The notes under the pieces: generated by a model
What the model was told of the DNA's origin: nothing
Seen by the model: the letters and a program-made list of their open reading frames with translations, nothing else
Database searches by the model: none
Part shown: piece by piece, positions 42,722-50,269 of the stretch
How positions within the stretch are numbered: position 1 is the first letter of the stretch
Layout: the number at the start of each line of letters is the position of its first letter
DNA from: DASQUK01 sp046726215
GTDB taxonomy: Bacteria; Actinomycetota; Acidimicrobiia; Acidimicrobiales; VFJN01
NCBI GenBank assembly: GCA_046726215.1
Contig: JBKPAA010000019.1
Span: 62,001 to 126,000, forward strand
Reading direction: 5' to 3'
Length of the DNA stretch: 64,000 nt
Position numbers and translations under genes: made by a program

Positions 42722-43522
42722 ATGGTCGAGGCCGACCGTAAGGGCCGGAAGCCGCTCATCAGCGGCAACTGGAAGATGTATCTCAACCACTTCGAGGCGA
42801 CGGCACTGGTGCAGAAGCTCGTCTACGAGCTCACCCCGGGGGACTACGCCGCCGTCGACGTGTCGATCCACCCGTCGTTCACGAACCTCCGGACGGTGCA
42901 GACCTACTTCCTGGCCGAGAAGGACCTCGTCCCGATCGCCATCGGGGCGCAGAACTCCCACTGGGAGGAGAAGGGCCCATACACCGGCGAGGTGTCGCCC
43001 GCCGCCCTGCGCAAGCTCGACGTGGCGTACGTGATCGCCGGGCACTCCGAGCGCCGCGAGCTGTTCGGCGAGACCGACGACGTGGTCAACCGCAAGGTGC
43101 GCGCCATCTTGCGGTGGGACATGACGCCGATCCTGTGCGTGGGCGAGACGCTCGAGGAGCGCGAGGCGGGCACCACCGAGGCCAAAGTGACGGGCCAGGT
43201 CGAGGCCGGCCTGTCGGGCCTTGCTCCCGAGCAGGTGGCCGCACTGGTGATCGCCTACGAGCCCATCTGGGCCATCGGCACGGGCCGCACCGCAACGCCC
43301 GACGACGCGCAGGCGGTGTGCGCCACCATCCGGGAGACCGTGCGACGCATCTGCGGCGCCGCAGCCGGGGACGCCCTGCGCATCCAGTACGGCGGGTCGG
43401 TCAAGCCTGGGAACGCAGCCGACCTCATGGCCTGCCCCGACATCGACGGTGCCCTGGTGGGTGGCGCCAGCCTCGAGAGCGACTCGTTCGCCGCGATCGT
43501 GCGCTACCGCGACCGCACCTGA
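42722..43522 (+). CDS. tpiA: Triosephosphate isomerase
   Basis: The 266-residue TIM barrel shows I-S-G-N-W-K-M-Y-L-N-H near residue 15 (catalytic Lys and Asn), V-I-A-G-H-S-E-R-R-E near 103 (catalytic His), A-Y-E-P-I-W-A-I-G-T-G near 178 (catalytic Glu), and I-Q-Y-G-G-S-V and L-V-G-G-A-S-L near the end. It interconverts dihydroxyacetone phosphate and glyceraldehyde-3-phosphate. ATG 42722 is preferred because GGAGG lies nine bases upstream; ATG 42716 is only three bases from it. It follows pgk across a repeat element. Confidence 0.96.
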   Translation: MVEADRKGRKPLISGNWKMYLNHFEATALVQKLVYELTPGDYAAVDVSIHPSFTNLRTVQTYFLAEKDLVPIAIGAQNSHWEEKGPYTGEVSPAALRKLDVAYVIAGHSERRELFGETDDVVNRKVRAILRWDMTPILCVGETLEEREAGTTEAKVTGQVEAGLSGLAPEQVAALVIAYEPIWAIGTGRTATPDDAQAVCATIRETVRRICGAAAGDALRIQYGGSVKPGNAADLMACPDIDGALVGGASLESDSFAAIVRYRDRT

Positions 43523-43883
43523 TTCGATCCCGGATGGCGTCCCGATCGCCCCAGGATGGTGTGACGGGCGCCACGGAGTGCTACACACGGGCCAGACGGA
43601 GCTAACGACAGCGCTCCGGCCCAGGTGCAGGTTGTGTGACGATGCCGCGACAGGCTGACGCGAATGTCCATTTGGATGTCCTTCAGGGTGTCGTCTGGAT
43701 CACCGAATCGGTGCCTGGGCAGGCGATCCTGCTAAGTTTCGTCTGTTCACCGGGGGTGGGTTCGACCACCTCCGGGTACACCCACCCGGGGGGAGTCGCC
43801 GTGGTCCCATCGGTCGCAACCGCGATCGGTCGTGACGTCTCTTCCCTGGCGGTTCATCATGACCATTGAGGAGGTCCTCCAAA
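43523..43883. other. Noncoding interval between tpiA and the oligopeptide-binding gene
   Basis: I find no convincing gene in these 361 bases. GGGTGGGT (43754-43761) and ACCCACCC (43780-43787) form an 8-bp stem in the leader of the binding-protein gene. GAGGAGG at about 43868-43874 is its ribosome-binding site and is followed directly by a complementary CCTCC. Confidence 0.45.
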
Positions 43884-45581
43884 GTGAGACGACAGCGCAG
43901 GGGCCTCAGGCTCCTTGCTCTCATCCTGGGACTCTCGCTCGTGGCCGCCGCCTGTGGCGGTGACGACGACAGCGGAGGGGACGAGGCTGCAGCACCAGAG
44001 GGAGAACAACCAACACAAGGTGGCGAGTTCGTCGAGCTCGGCACCTTCGTAGGCGACCCGCCCGAGTTCCTCGATCCCGGGCTGAACTCGACGCTCGACG
44101 CGTACCAGGTCGTCAACGCCCTGTACGACGGCCTGACCGAGCTCGATGCGAGCGACCCCGAGAACCCCGTCGTCACGGGGCAGGTCGCCGAGTCGTGGGA
44201 GTCGAACGACGACGCCACCGAGTGGACGTTCACAATCCGCGACGACCTGTTCTTCTCGGACGGCGAGCAGGTGTTGCCCAGCTCGTTCCAGCGGGCGTGG
44301 GAGCGGGCATCCAACCCTGACTTCGCCGGTGACTACTCGTACCTGTTCAACTTCATCCAGGGGGGTGCCGAGAAGCTCGACGGTACGGCCGACAAGCTGG
44401 CCGGTGTCGAGGTCGACGACGAGGCGATGACCCTCAAGGTCACGCTCTCAGCGCCGTACTCGAACTTCGCGACCGTGGCCGGGTTCCAGATCTTCTTCCC
44501 GATGCCATCGGCCGTGGACGATCTGGCCGACCAGAAGCAGTGGGACCGGGGCATGATGATCGGCAACGGTCCGTTCATGCTCGAGAAGCCTCGCACCGAC
44601 ACGGACATCTTCCTGGTCCCGAACCCCAAGTGGGACGGCACCAAGTACCCGGATCTCGACCTGCCGGAGCAGCCCTACGTCGACCGGATCGACTTCCGCG
44701 TTACCGCCGACCCCGACACCTCGTACAACTCGTTCGAGGCCGGTGAGGGCGCCAACGCCCAGATCCCGCCAGGCCGATACGCCGCGGCCCAGGACACGTA
44801 CGCGACCACACTGGACGTCGACATCCTGGGTTCGTACCACTTCGACATCAACATGGACGACCCGGTGCTCGGTGGCGACAAGGGCCTGAAGCTGCGCCAG
44901 GCGATCCAGCAGGCGGTCAACCGCGATGAGATCGTCGAGGCCGTGTTCGAGAACATCGCCCGAGTCACCTCCAACGGCGTGACGCCCAAGGGCATCCCCG
45001 GGTGGGGCCCGGACCTGTGCGACATCTGCAAGTACGACCCCGACGCCGCGAAGGCGTCCCTCGAGGAATGGAAGTCCGAGGGCAACGAGCTGACCAAGCC
45101 GTTGCAGATCCAGTTCAACACCGGTCAGTACCATGACCAGGTTGCGGCGATCCTGATCGACAACCTGGCCGACATCGGCATCGAGGCCGTCCAGGCCCCG
45201 ATCGACCAGGAGACGTACTTCTCGCAGCTGGCCGATGGTGCCTGCGTCATCTGCCGGGCCGGGTGGTACGCCGACTACCCGACGTACGACAACTTCATGT
45301 ACGACCTGTACCACTCGGATGCGGCCCACGGCGGCAACAACTACTCGAACTACCAGAACCCGGAGTTCGACCAGTTGGTCGACGAGGCCAAGGCGACGAC
45401 CGACGCCGACAAGCAGGGCGAGCTGTTCCGGCAGGCCGAGTCGATCCTGCTCGAGGACTCGGCGGTCATCCCGCTCAACTGGTACAAGGGCGACTACGTC
45501 TACAACGCCGACGTGCTCGGCGGGTTCACCCAAACCAACATGGGCCTGATCACCTGGGAGAAGGTCTTCGTCAAGCAGTGA
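43884..45581 (+). CDS. oppA: Oligopeptide ABC transporter substrate-binding lipoprotein
   Basis: The 565-residue protein starts with a basic signal (R-R-Q-R-R-G-L-R-L) and a hydrophobic core ending L-V-A-A-A-C, with lipid-anchored Cys24 followed by a G-G-D-D-D linker. The rest is an SBP_bac_5 fold: Y-D-G-L-T-E-L near residue 95, A-E-S-W-E-S near 120, then G-N-G-P-F-M-L and R-Q-A-I-Q-Q-A-V-N-R-D near 345. It resembles OppA-type peptide receptors. GTG 43884 has GAGGAGG nine bases upstream. It is the first gene of a complete oppABCDF-like operon. Confidence 0.9.
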   Translation: MRRQRRGLRLLALILGLSLVAAACGGDDDSGGDEAAAPEGEQPTQGGEFVELGTFVGDPPEFLDPGLNSTLDAYQVVNALYDGLTELDASDPENPVVTGQVAESWESNDDATEWTFTIRDDLFFSDGEQVLPSSFQRAWERASNPDFAGDYSYLFNFIQGGAEKLDGTADKLAGVEVDDEAMTLKVTLSAPYSNFATVAGFQIFFPMPSAVDDLADQKQWDRGMMIGNGPFMLEKPRTDTDIFLVPNPKWDGTKYPDLDLPEQPYVDRIDFRVTADPDTSYNSFEAGEGANAQIPPGRYAAAQDTYATTLDVDILGSYHFDINMDDPVLGGDKGLKLRQAIQQAVNRDEIVEAVFENIARVTSNGVTPKGIPGWGPDLCDICKYDPDAAKASLEEWKSEGNELTKPLQIQFNTGQYHDQVAAILIDNLADIGIEAVQAPIDQETYFSQLADGACVICRAGWYADYPTYDNFMYDLYHSDAAHGGNNYSNYQNPEFDQLVDEAKATTDADKQGELFRQAESILLEDSAVIPLNWYKGDYVYNADVLGGFTQTNMGLITWEKVFVKQ

Positions 45582-45630
45582 GGTCCATAGAGCTACAACC
45601 AGGGTCCTGACCTCCAGGGCCTGAATGTGG

Positions 45631-45660
45631 TGACCGGGGGCGCGTCAGCGCCCTCGGTCA
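45631..45660 (+). terminator. Strong hairpin between the binding-protein and permease genes
   Basis: TGACCG-g-GGGCGC (45631-45643) pairs fully with GCGCCC-t-CGGTCA (45648-45660) around a GTCA loop, two 6-bp stems with a single G/T mismatch between them. No U-run follows. It suits partial termination or protection of the upstream mRNA, giving more binding protein than permease. Confidence 0.5.
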
Positions 45661-45682
45661 CCTGCCCCGGCCAGAGACAACG

Positions 45683-46690
45683 ATGACCAGCTACATCATC
45701 CGCCGCCTGCTCCTCATCATCCCGACAGTGTTCCTCGCACTGTCGTTCCTGTTCTTCCTGTTCTTCACCCTTCCGGGCGACCCCGCGCAACTCATCGCCG
45801 GCGGCGAGGCTCGTGTGGTCGACCCCGGGGTGACGGAGCGCATCAACGACCGCTACGGGCTCGACGACCCGATCCCAAACCAGTTCGTGGACTACTGGAA
45901 GCGCACGATCAAATGGGACCTCGGCGAGTCGTTCCTCGACCGCCGCAGCGTCAACGACATCCTGGGCGAGAAGGCGGTCAACAGCATCCGCCTGGGCATC
46001 TGGGCCATCCTCATCGAGATCGTCGTTGGCGTCTCCGTCGGCCTGCTCTCGGCCGTCCGGCGATATTCAATGGCCGATCGGTTCACAACGATCGCCACCG
46101 CGGCGGCGTCGGCGATCCCGGTGTTCGTGCTCGGCTTCGTGCTCCAATGGCTCTTCGCGGTCAAGCCCAACCAATGGGGCTGGCCCGAGTGGGCACGGCT
46201 CCGAACGTCGGGGCTCGGCCCCAACTCGTGGACCTTGTTCTTCATTCCCACCGGTGACCAGTGGCGTTACCTGATCCTGCCGGCCATCGCACTGGCGAGC
46301 GTGGCGACCGCACTGGCGGCGCGGATGACCCGCGGGTCAATGCTCGAGGTGCAGCGGGCGGACTACATGCGCACCGCGCGCGCCAAGGGCCTGCGTGAAC
46401 GCGACGTCGTGCTCAGGCACGGCCTGCGCAACGCCATGCTGCCGGTCATCACCCTCATCGGCATAGACTTCGGGACGGTCATCGGCGCTGCGGTGCTCAC
46501 CGAGACCACATTCTCGTGGCCCGGGCTGGGCTCCGAGATCGCCAACTCCGTCCAGGCGCGTGACCTGCCGGTGATCCTGGGCCTGACGCTGGCCGTCGTT
46601 ATCGCCTTCGCGTTGGTCAACCTCATCGTTGACGTCTCGTACGCCTGGTTCGACCCACGCATCCGTCTCGGGAAGGGGGAGCACACATGA
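45683..46690 (+). CDS. oppB: Oligopeptide ABC transporter permease (OppB type)
   Basis: The 335-residue protein begins with the OppB signature Y-I-I-R-R-L-L-L-I-I-P-T, followed by a first membrane helix and a long external loop with P-G-D-P and Y-G-L-D-D-P. Five further helices follow. The coupling motif lies at Y-M-R-T-A-R-A-K-G-L-R-E near residue 230, then R-N-A-M-L-P-V-I-T. It forms half of the membrane channel. It overlaps the next permease gene by 4 bases (ATGA). Confidence 0.93.
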   Translation: MTSYIIRRLLLIIPTVFLALSFLFFLFFTLPGDPAQLIAGGEARVVDPGVTERINDRYGLDDPIPNQFVDYWKRTIKWDLGESFLDRRSVNDILGEKAVNSIRLGIWAILIEIVVGVSVGLLSAVRRYSMADRFTTIATAAASAIPVFVLGFVLQWLFAVKPNQWGWPEWARLRTSGLGPNSWTLFFIPTGDQWRYLILPAIALASVATALAARMTRGSMLEVQRADYMRTARAKGLRERDVVLRHGLRNAMLPVITLIGIDFGTVIGAAVLTETTFSWPGLGSEIANSVQARDLPVILGLTLAVVIAFALVNLIVDVSYAWFDPRIRLGKGEHT

Positions 46691-47601
46691 CGATCGTCGC
46701 GCCGGGTGCGCCGACTGCGATCACCGGTGCACCCGAACCAACGGCAGCCGAAGACCTCGGCGAGGCCCGTCCCCTGCGGAAGGACATCTGGCGGCGCTTT
46801 CGGCGCAACCGCCTGGCGATGGTGGGGCTGATATTCCTCATCCTGCTGCTGCTGGTGGCGATCTTCGCCCCCGTCATCGCTCCGTACGGCATCACGGAGC
46901 GATCGAGCGAGTTCCGGCAGGGACCGTCGGCCGACCACTGGTTCGGCACCGACCCCATCGGGCGCGACGTGTTCAGCCGGGTGGTCTACGGCGCACGGGT
47001 CTCGCTGCGCATCGGGTTCCTGGCCACGGCGCTGTCGCTGCTCATCGGGGTGACCCTGGGGGCCTTCGCCGGCTTCCTCGGGGGATTCAGCGACACGGTG
47101 ATCACCCGGATCATCGACGTGTTCCTGGCGATCCCCTACATCGTGCTCGCCGTGGCCATCGCCTCGGTGTTCGGCCGCAGCGAGAACGCGGTCCTGCTCG
47201 TGCTGGGCCTCACCGGGTGGCTGGCGATCGCCCGCATCGTCCGTGCGAGCTTCCTCTCGCTCAAGAACCTCGAGTACTCCGAGGCGGCCCTCGCCCTCGG
47301 GTTCTCGCGCTGGCGCGTGATGTCGCGGCACATCCTGCCCAACGCGCTGCAGCCGATCATTGTGTACGGAACGATCGCAGTGGGGGGTGTGATCCTGGCC
47401 GAGGCCGCGCTGTCGTTCCTCAACGTCGGTCCGCAGGATCCCACGCCGGCCTGGGGCCTCATGGTCGCCCAGGGGAAGGGCACGCTCTCCAACGCCCCGC
47501 ACCTGTTGTTCTTCCCGGGTGCCGCCATCTTTCTTACCGTGCTCGCCTTCGTTTTCGTCGGCGATGGGCTGCGCGACGCCCTCGACCCGAAGCTCAAGTA
47601 G
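46687..47601 (+). CDS. oppC: Oligopeptide ABC transporter permease (OppC type)
   Basis: The 304-residue protein has a 30-residue cytosolic start, then the OppC N-terminal helix (F-R-R-N-R-L-A-M-V-G-L-I-F-L). H-W-F-G-T-D-P-I-G-R-D-V-F-S-R follows near residue 83, with five more helices. The coupling loop is Y-S-E-A-A-L-A-L-G-F-S-R near residue 198, then H-I-L-P-N-A-L-Q-P. It pairs with the OppB-like permease. The gene lies 3 bases upstream of the oppD-like gene. Confidence 0.93.
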   Translation: MTIVAPGAPTAITGAPEPTAAEDLGEARPLRKDIWRRFRRNRLAMVGLIFLILLLLVAIFAPVIAPYGITERSSEFRQGPSADHWFGTDPIGRDVFSRVVYGARVSLRIGFLATALSLLIGVTLGAFAGFLGGFSDTVITRIIDVFLAIPYIVLAVAIASVFGRSENAVLLVLGLTGWLAIARIVRASFLSLKNLEYSEAALALGFSRWRVMSRHILPNALQPIIVYGTIAVGGVILAEAALSFLNVGPQDPTPAWGLMVAQGKGTLSNAPHLLFFPGAAIFLTVLAFVFVGDGLRDALDPKLK

Positions 47602-47604
47602 GCG

Positions 47605-48870
47605 ATGGCTGAGATCGAGCTCGAACCCGATGCCCGGCGCTCGGTCGCCGGCAAGGACGTGCTCCTGTCGGTGCGGGATCTGCGCGCCGGCTTCGAGACC
47701 GATGACGGCCGGGTGCAGGCCATCGACGGCGTGTCGTTCGACATCACTCGCGGCGAGGTGTTCGCCATCGTGGGCGAGTCGGGCTCGGGCAAGTCGGTGA
47801 CCGCCATGTCGATCCTCGGGCTCCAGCCGACGCTGGATGTGACCGGGGGCGAGATCCTCTGGAAGGGCCGCGATCTCCTCACCTTCACGGAGGAGGAGCG
47901 CCGCGCGGTCCGGGGCAAGGAGATCGCCATGATCTTCCAGGACCCCCTGACGGCGCTCAACCCCGTCCATACGGTCGGCCGGCAGATCGGCGAGATGGCC
48001 CGGATCCACGAGGGGGTCAGCAAGAAGCAGGCCCTCGAGCGCGCCGTCGAGATGCTCGAACTGGTCGGCATCCCGGAGGCGCGCAAGCGGGCGAACATGT
48101 ACCCGCACGAGTTCTCGGGCGGCATGCGCCAGCGGGCCATGATCGCCATGGCGATCACGTGCAAGCCCGACCTGCTCATCGCCGACGAACCCACCACTGC
48201 GCTCGACGTGACCGTGCAGGCCCAGGTGCTGGAGGTGCTTGTCGAGATCAAGGACGAGATCGACTCGGCGATCGTGCTCATCACCCACGACCTGGGCGTC
48301 GTGGCCGGTCTGGCGCAGCGGGTGATGGTCATGTACGCCGGCCAGCAGGTCGAGCTGGGCACGACGCACGAGATCTTCTACGAGACCCGCCACCCCTACA
48401 CGCTCGGGCTACTGGCTAGCCTCCCGCGGCTCGACGACGTCGGCGACGAGCCTCTCGTGCCCATCGTCGGGTCGCCGCCGTCGCTCATACGCAGGCCGTC
48501 GGGCTGCCCGTTCCACCCCCGCTGCCGTTTCGCGCGGGTGCCCGGCCTGTGCGACGCCGAGGTCCCGGCGCTCCGGCTCGTGGCCGGCGACGCCCACATG
48601 TCGGCGTGCCACTACGCCGAGGAGCTGGTCGACGTCTCTATCGAGTCACTGCGCGAGCTGGTCGACGTCACCGCCGAGGCGGAGCTGCTGGATCTCGGGG
48701 CCCTAGCGCCCGGGCCGAACGGTGAGGAGCGCGACACGGCCGATGCCACCGACCTGCTTGTGGAGGAGGGTGTCGCACATCCGGGCGTGATCGAGCGGAG
48801 CGTCGAGGACGACCACGCCGGCGCTTGGCCCGAGGCGCCCGAGAACGGCCGGCCCCCAGAGGAGCGGTGA
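47605..48870 (+). CDS. oppD: Oligopeptide ABC transporter ATPase (OppD type)
   Basis: The 421-residue ATPase has Walker A G-E-S-G-S-G-K-S near residue 57, Q-loop M-I-F-Q-D-P, signature F-S-G-G-M-R-Q-R near 172 and Walker B L-L-I-A-D-E-P near 193. The oligopeptide-type C-terminal extension carries C-P-F-H-P-R-C near residue 300. Cysteines in this region bind an iron-sulphur cluster in several dipeptide ATPases. A further 80 acidic residues beyond the usual end are unusual. Its stop overlaps the next start as TGATG. Confidence 0.93.
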   Translation: MAEIELEPDARRSVAGKDVLLSVRDLRAGFETDDGRVQAIDGVSFDITRGEVFAIVGESGSGKSVTAMSILGLQPTLDVTGGEILWKGRDLLTFTEEERRAVRGKEIAMIFQDPLTALNPVHTVGRQIGEMARIHEGVSKKQALERAVEMLELVGIPEARKRANMYPHEFSGGMRQRAMIAMAITCKPDLLIADEPTTALDVTVQAQVLEVLVEIKDEIDSAIVLITHDLGVVAGLAQRVMVMYAGQQVELGTTHEIFYETRHPYTLGLLASLPRLDDVGDEPLVPIVGSPPSLIRRPSGCPFHPRCRFARVPGLCDAEVPALRLVAGDAHMSACHYAEELVDVSIESLRELVDVTAEAELLDLGALAPGPNGEERDTADATDLLVEEGVAHPGVIERSVEDDHAGAWPEAPENGRPPEER

Positions 48871-49937
48871 TGACCGAGACCGACGTGGTGGCGGCGGAAA
48901 CCGAGCCGAGGGCCGACGGGCCCCTCCTCGTCGCCAGCGACCTCGTCAAGGACTTCCCGATCCGCGGCGGGGTCTTGAGTCGCACGATGGGGTACGTCTC
49001 GGCCGTGGCCGGCGTCAGCCTGGCGGTCGATCGTGGCGAGACCCTCGGCCTGGTGGGCGAATCCGGCTGCGGGAAGTCGACCACCGGGCGCCTGCTGCTC
49101 AACCTCATCAGGCCGACGGCGGGTTCGGTCGTATTCGACGGGCAGGACATCAGCCGCATGAAGGGCAAGCGACTGGCCGAGATGCGCCGCCGGTTCCAGA
49201 TCGTCTTCCAAGATCCCTACGCGTCGCTCAACCCCCGAATGACCATCGGGGCGGCGCTCGCCGAGCCGCTGAAGGTCCATTTCGGCTGGCCGAAGGAAAA
49301 GGTCACCGGTCGCGTCCGCGAGCTGCTCCGGACCGTCGGTCTGTCCCCCGAGCACACCAACCGCTTCCCGCACGAGTTCTCCGGTGGGCAGCGCCAGCGG
49401 GTCGGCATCGCCAGGGCGCTGGCGCTCGAGCCCGAGATGATCGTGCTCGACGAGCCCGTGTCGGCCCTCGACGTCTCGATCCAGGCCGGCGTCGTCAACC
49501 TGCTGCAGCGCCTGCAGGACGAGTTGGGGCTCGCCTACGTGTTCATCGCCCACGACCTGTCGGTGGTGCGCCACATCTCCGACCGCGTCGCGGTGATGTA
49601 CCTCGGCAAGATCGTCGAGCGCGGCGAGCGGAAGGCGATCTACGAGAACTCGGGGCACCCGTACACGCACGCGCTGCTCTCGGCCATCCCGCTCCCCGAC
49701 CCAGATCGGGAGAGGTCGCGCGAGCGCGTCCTCCTCACGGGTGACGTGCCGAGCCCCGCCAACCCGCCCTCGGGATGCCGATTCCGCACCCGCTGCTGGT
49801 TGAAGCGCCAGCTCGAAGACGGCGGGGTCGACACGTCAGTGTGCAGCGAGCAGGAGCCGGTCCTCGAGATCCGCCCCTCGAGCGGGGTCGAGCATCCCGT
49901 GGCGTGCCACTTCGCGCGCCAGACGACCGTGGTCTAG
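48870..49937 (+). CDS. oppF: Oligopeptide ABC transporter ATPase (OppF type)
   Basis: The 355-residue ATPase has Walker A G-E-S-G-C-G-K-S-T near residue 66, I-V-F-Q-D-P-Y-A-S-L-N-P-R near 113 (typical of OppF), signature F-S-G-G-Q-R-Q-R and Walker B M-I-V-L-D-E-P. P-S-G-C-R-F-R-T-R-C lies near residue 310. It pairs with the OppD-like ATPase to power the transporter. The start overlaps the oppD stop. A 7-bp inverted repeat (49937-49943 with 49951-49957) begins at the last base of its stop codon. Confidence 0.93.
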   Translation: MTETDVVAAETEPRADGPLLVASDLVKDFPIRGGVLSRTMGYVSAVAGVSLAVDRGETLGLVGESGCGKSTTGRLLLNLIRPTAGSVVFDGQDISRMKGKRLAEMRRRFQIVFQDPYASLNPRMTIGAALAEPLKVHFGWPKEKVTGRVRELLRTVGLSPEHTNRFPHEFSGGQRQRVGIARALALEPEMIVLDEPVSALDVSIQAGVVNLLQRLQDELGLAYVFIAHDLSVVRHISDRVAVMYLGKIVERGERKAIYENSGHPYTHALLSAIPLPDPDRERSRERVLLTGDVPSPANPPSGCRFRTRCWLKRQLEDGGVDTSVCSEQEPVLEIRPSSGVEHPVACHFARQTTVV

Positions 49938-49957
49938 TCTGGCAGTTCGCGCCAGAC
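49937..49957 (+). terminator. Short hairpin between oppF and secG
   Basis: GTCTGGC (49937-49943) and GCCAGAC (49951-49957) form a 7-bp stem with a 7-base loop. There is no following T-run, so it may weaken rather than stop transcription into secG. Confidence 0.35.
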
Positions 49958-49972
49958 CAGGAGACCGTCCCC

Positions 49973-50203
49973 GTGATCACCGGCATCACCGCCGCGCTCG
50001 CCATCATCACCTCGTTGCTGCTCGTCGTGCTGGTGCTGTTGCACAGCGGCAAGGGCGGTGGGCTCTCCGACATGTTCGGCGGGGGCATGGGCTCCAGTGC
50101 CATGGGTTCCACGGTGATGGAACGCAACCTCGACCGCCTGACGGTGATCGTGGCGCTCGTGTGGTCGTTCACGGTGCTGGCGCTGTCCTTGATGCTCGGC
50201 TGA
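49973..50203 (+). CDS. secG: Protein-export membrane protein SecG
   Basis: The 76-residue protein has two membrane helices (about residues 3-24 and 53-74) joined by a short loop. The signature V-L-L-H-S-G-K-G-G-G-L-S-D-M-F-G-G is in the loop, with an S-S-A-M-G-S-T-V-M-E-R segment before helix 2. SecG joins SecYE and aids SecA-driven export. AGGAGA lies about nine bases before GTG 49973. In many actinobacteria secG follows tpiA directly; here the oligopeptide operon has come between them. Confidence 0.92.
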   Translation: MITGITAALAIITSLLLVVLVLLHSGKGGGLSDMFGGGMGSSAMGSTVMERNLDRLTVIVALVWSFTVLALSLMLG

Positions 50204-50269
50204 AACTCGTTCTGGTTGCGGCTGTACGGTCAGGCGCTGCATGACCATGACCGGCCCGGATCTGGATCG

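Noticed and set aside
43636..43869. 77-codon frame upstream of the oligopeptide-binding protein
   Set aside because: No ribosome-binding site or conserved-looking motif, and it runs across an inverted repeat.
43868..43878. Ribosome-binding site of the peptide-binding gene hidden in a hairpin (GGAGG-T-CCTCC)
   Set aside because: The loop would be one base, too short to fold back on itself; only intermolecular pairing would be possible.
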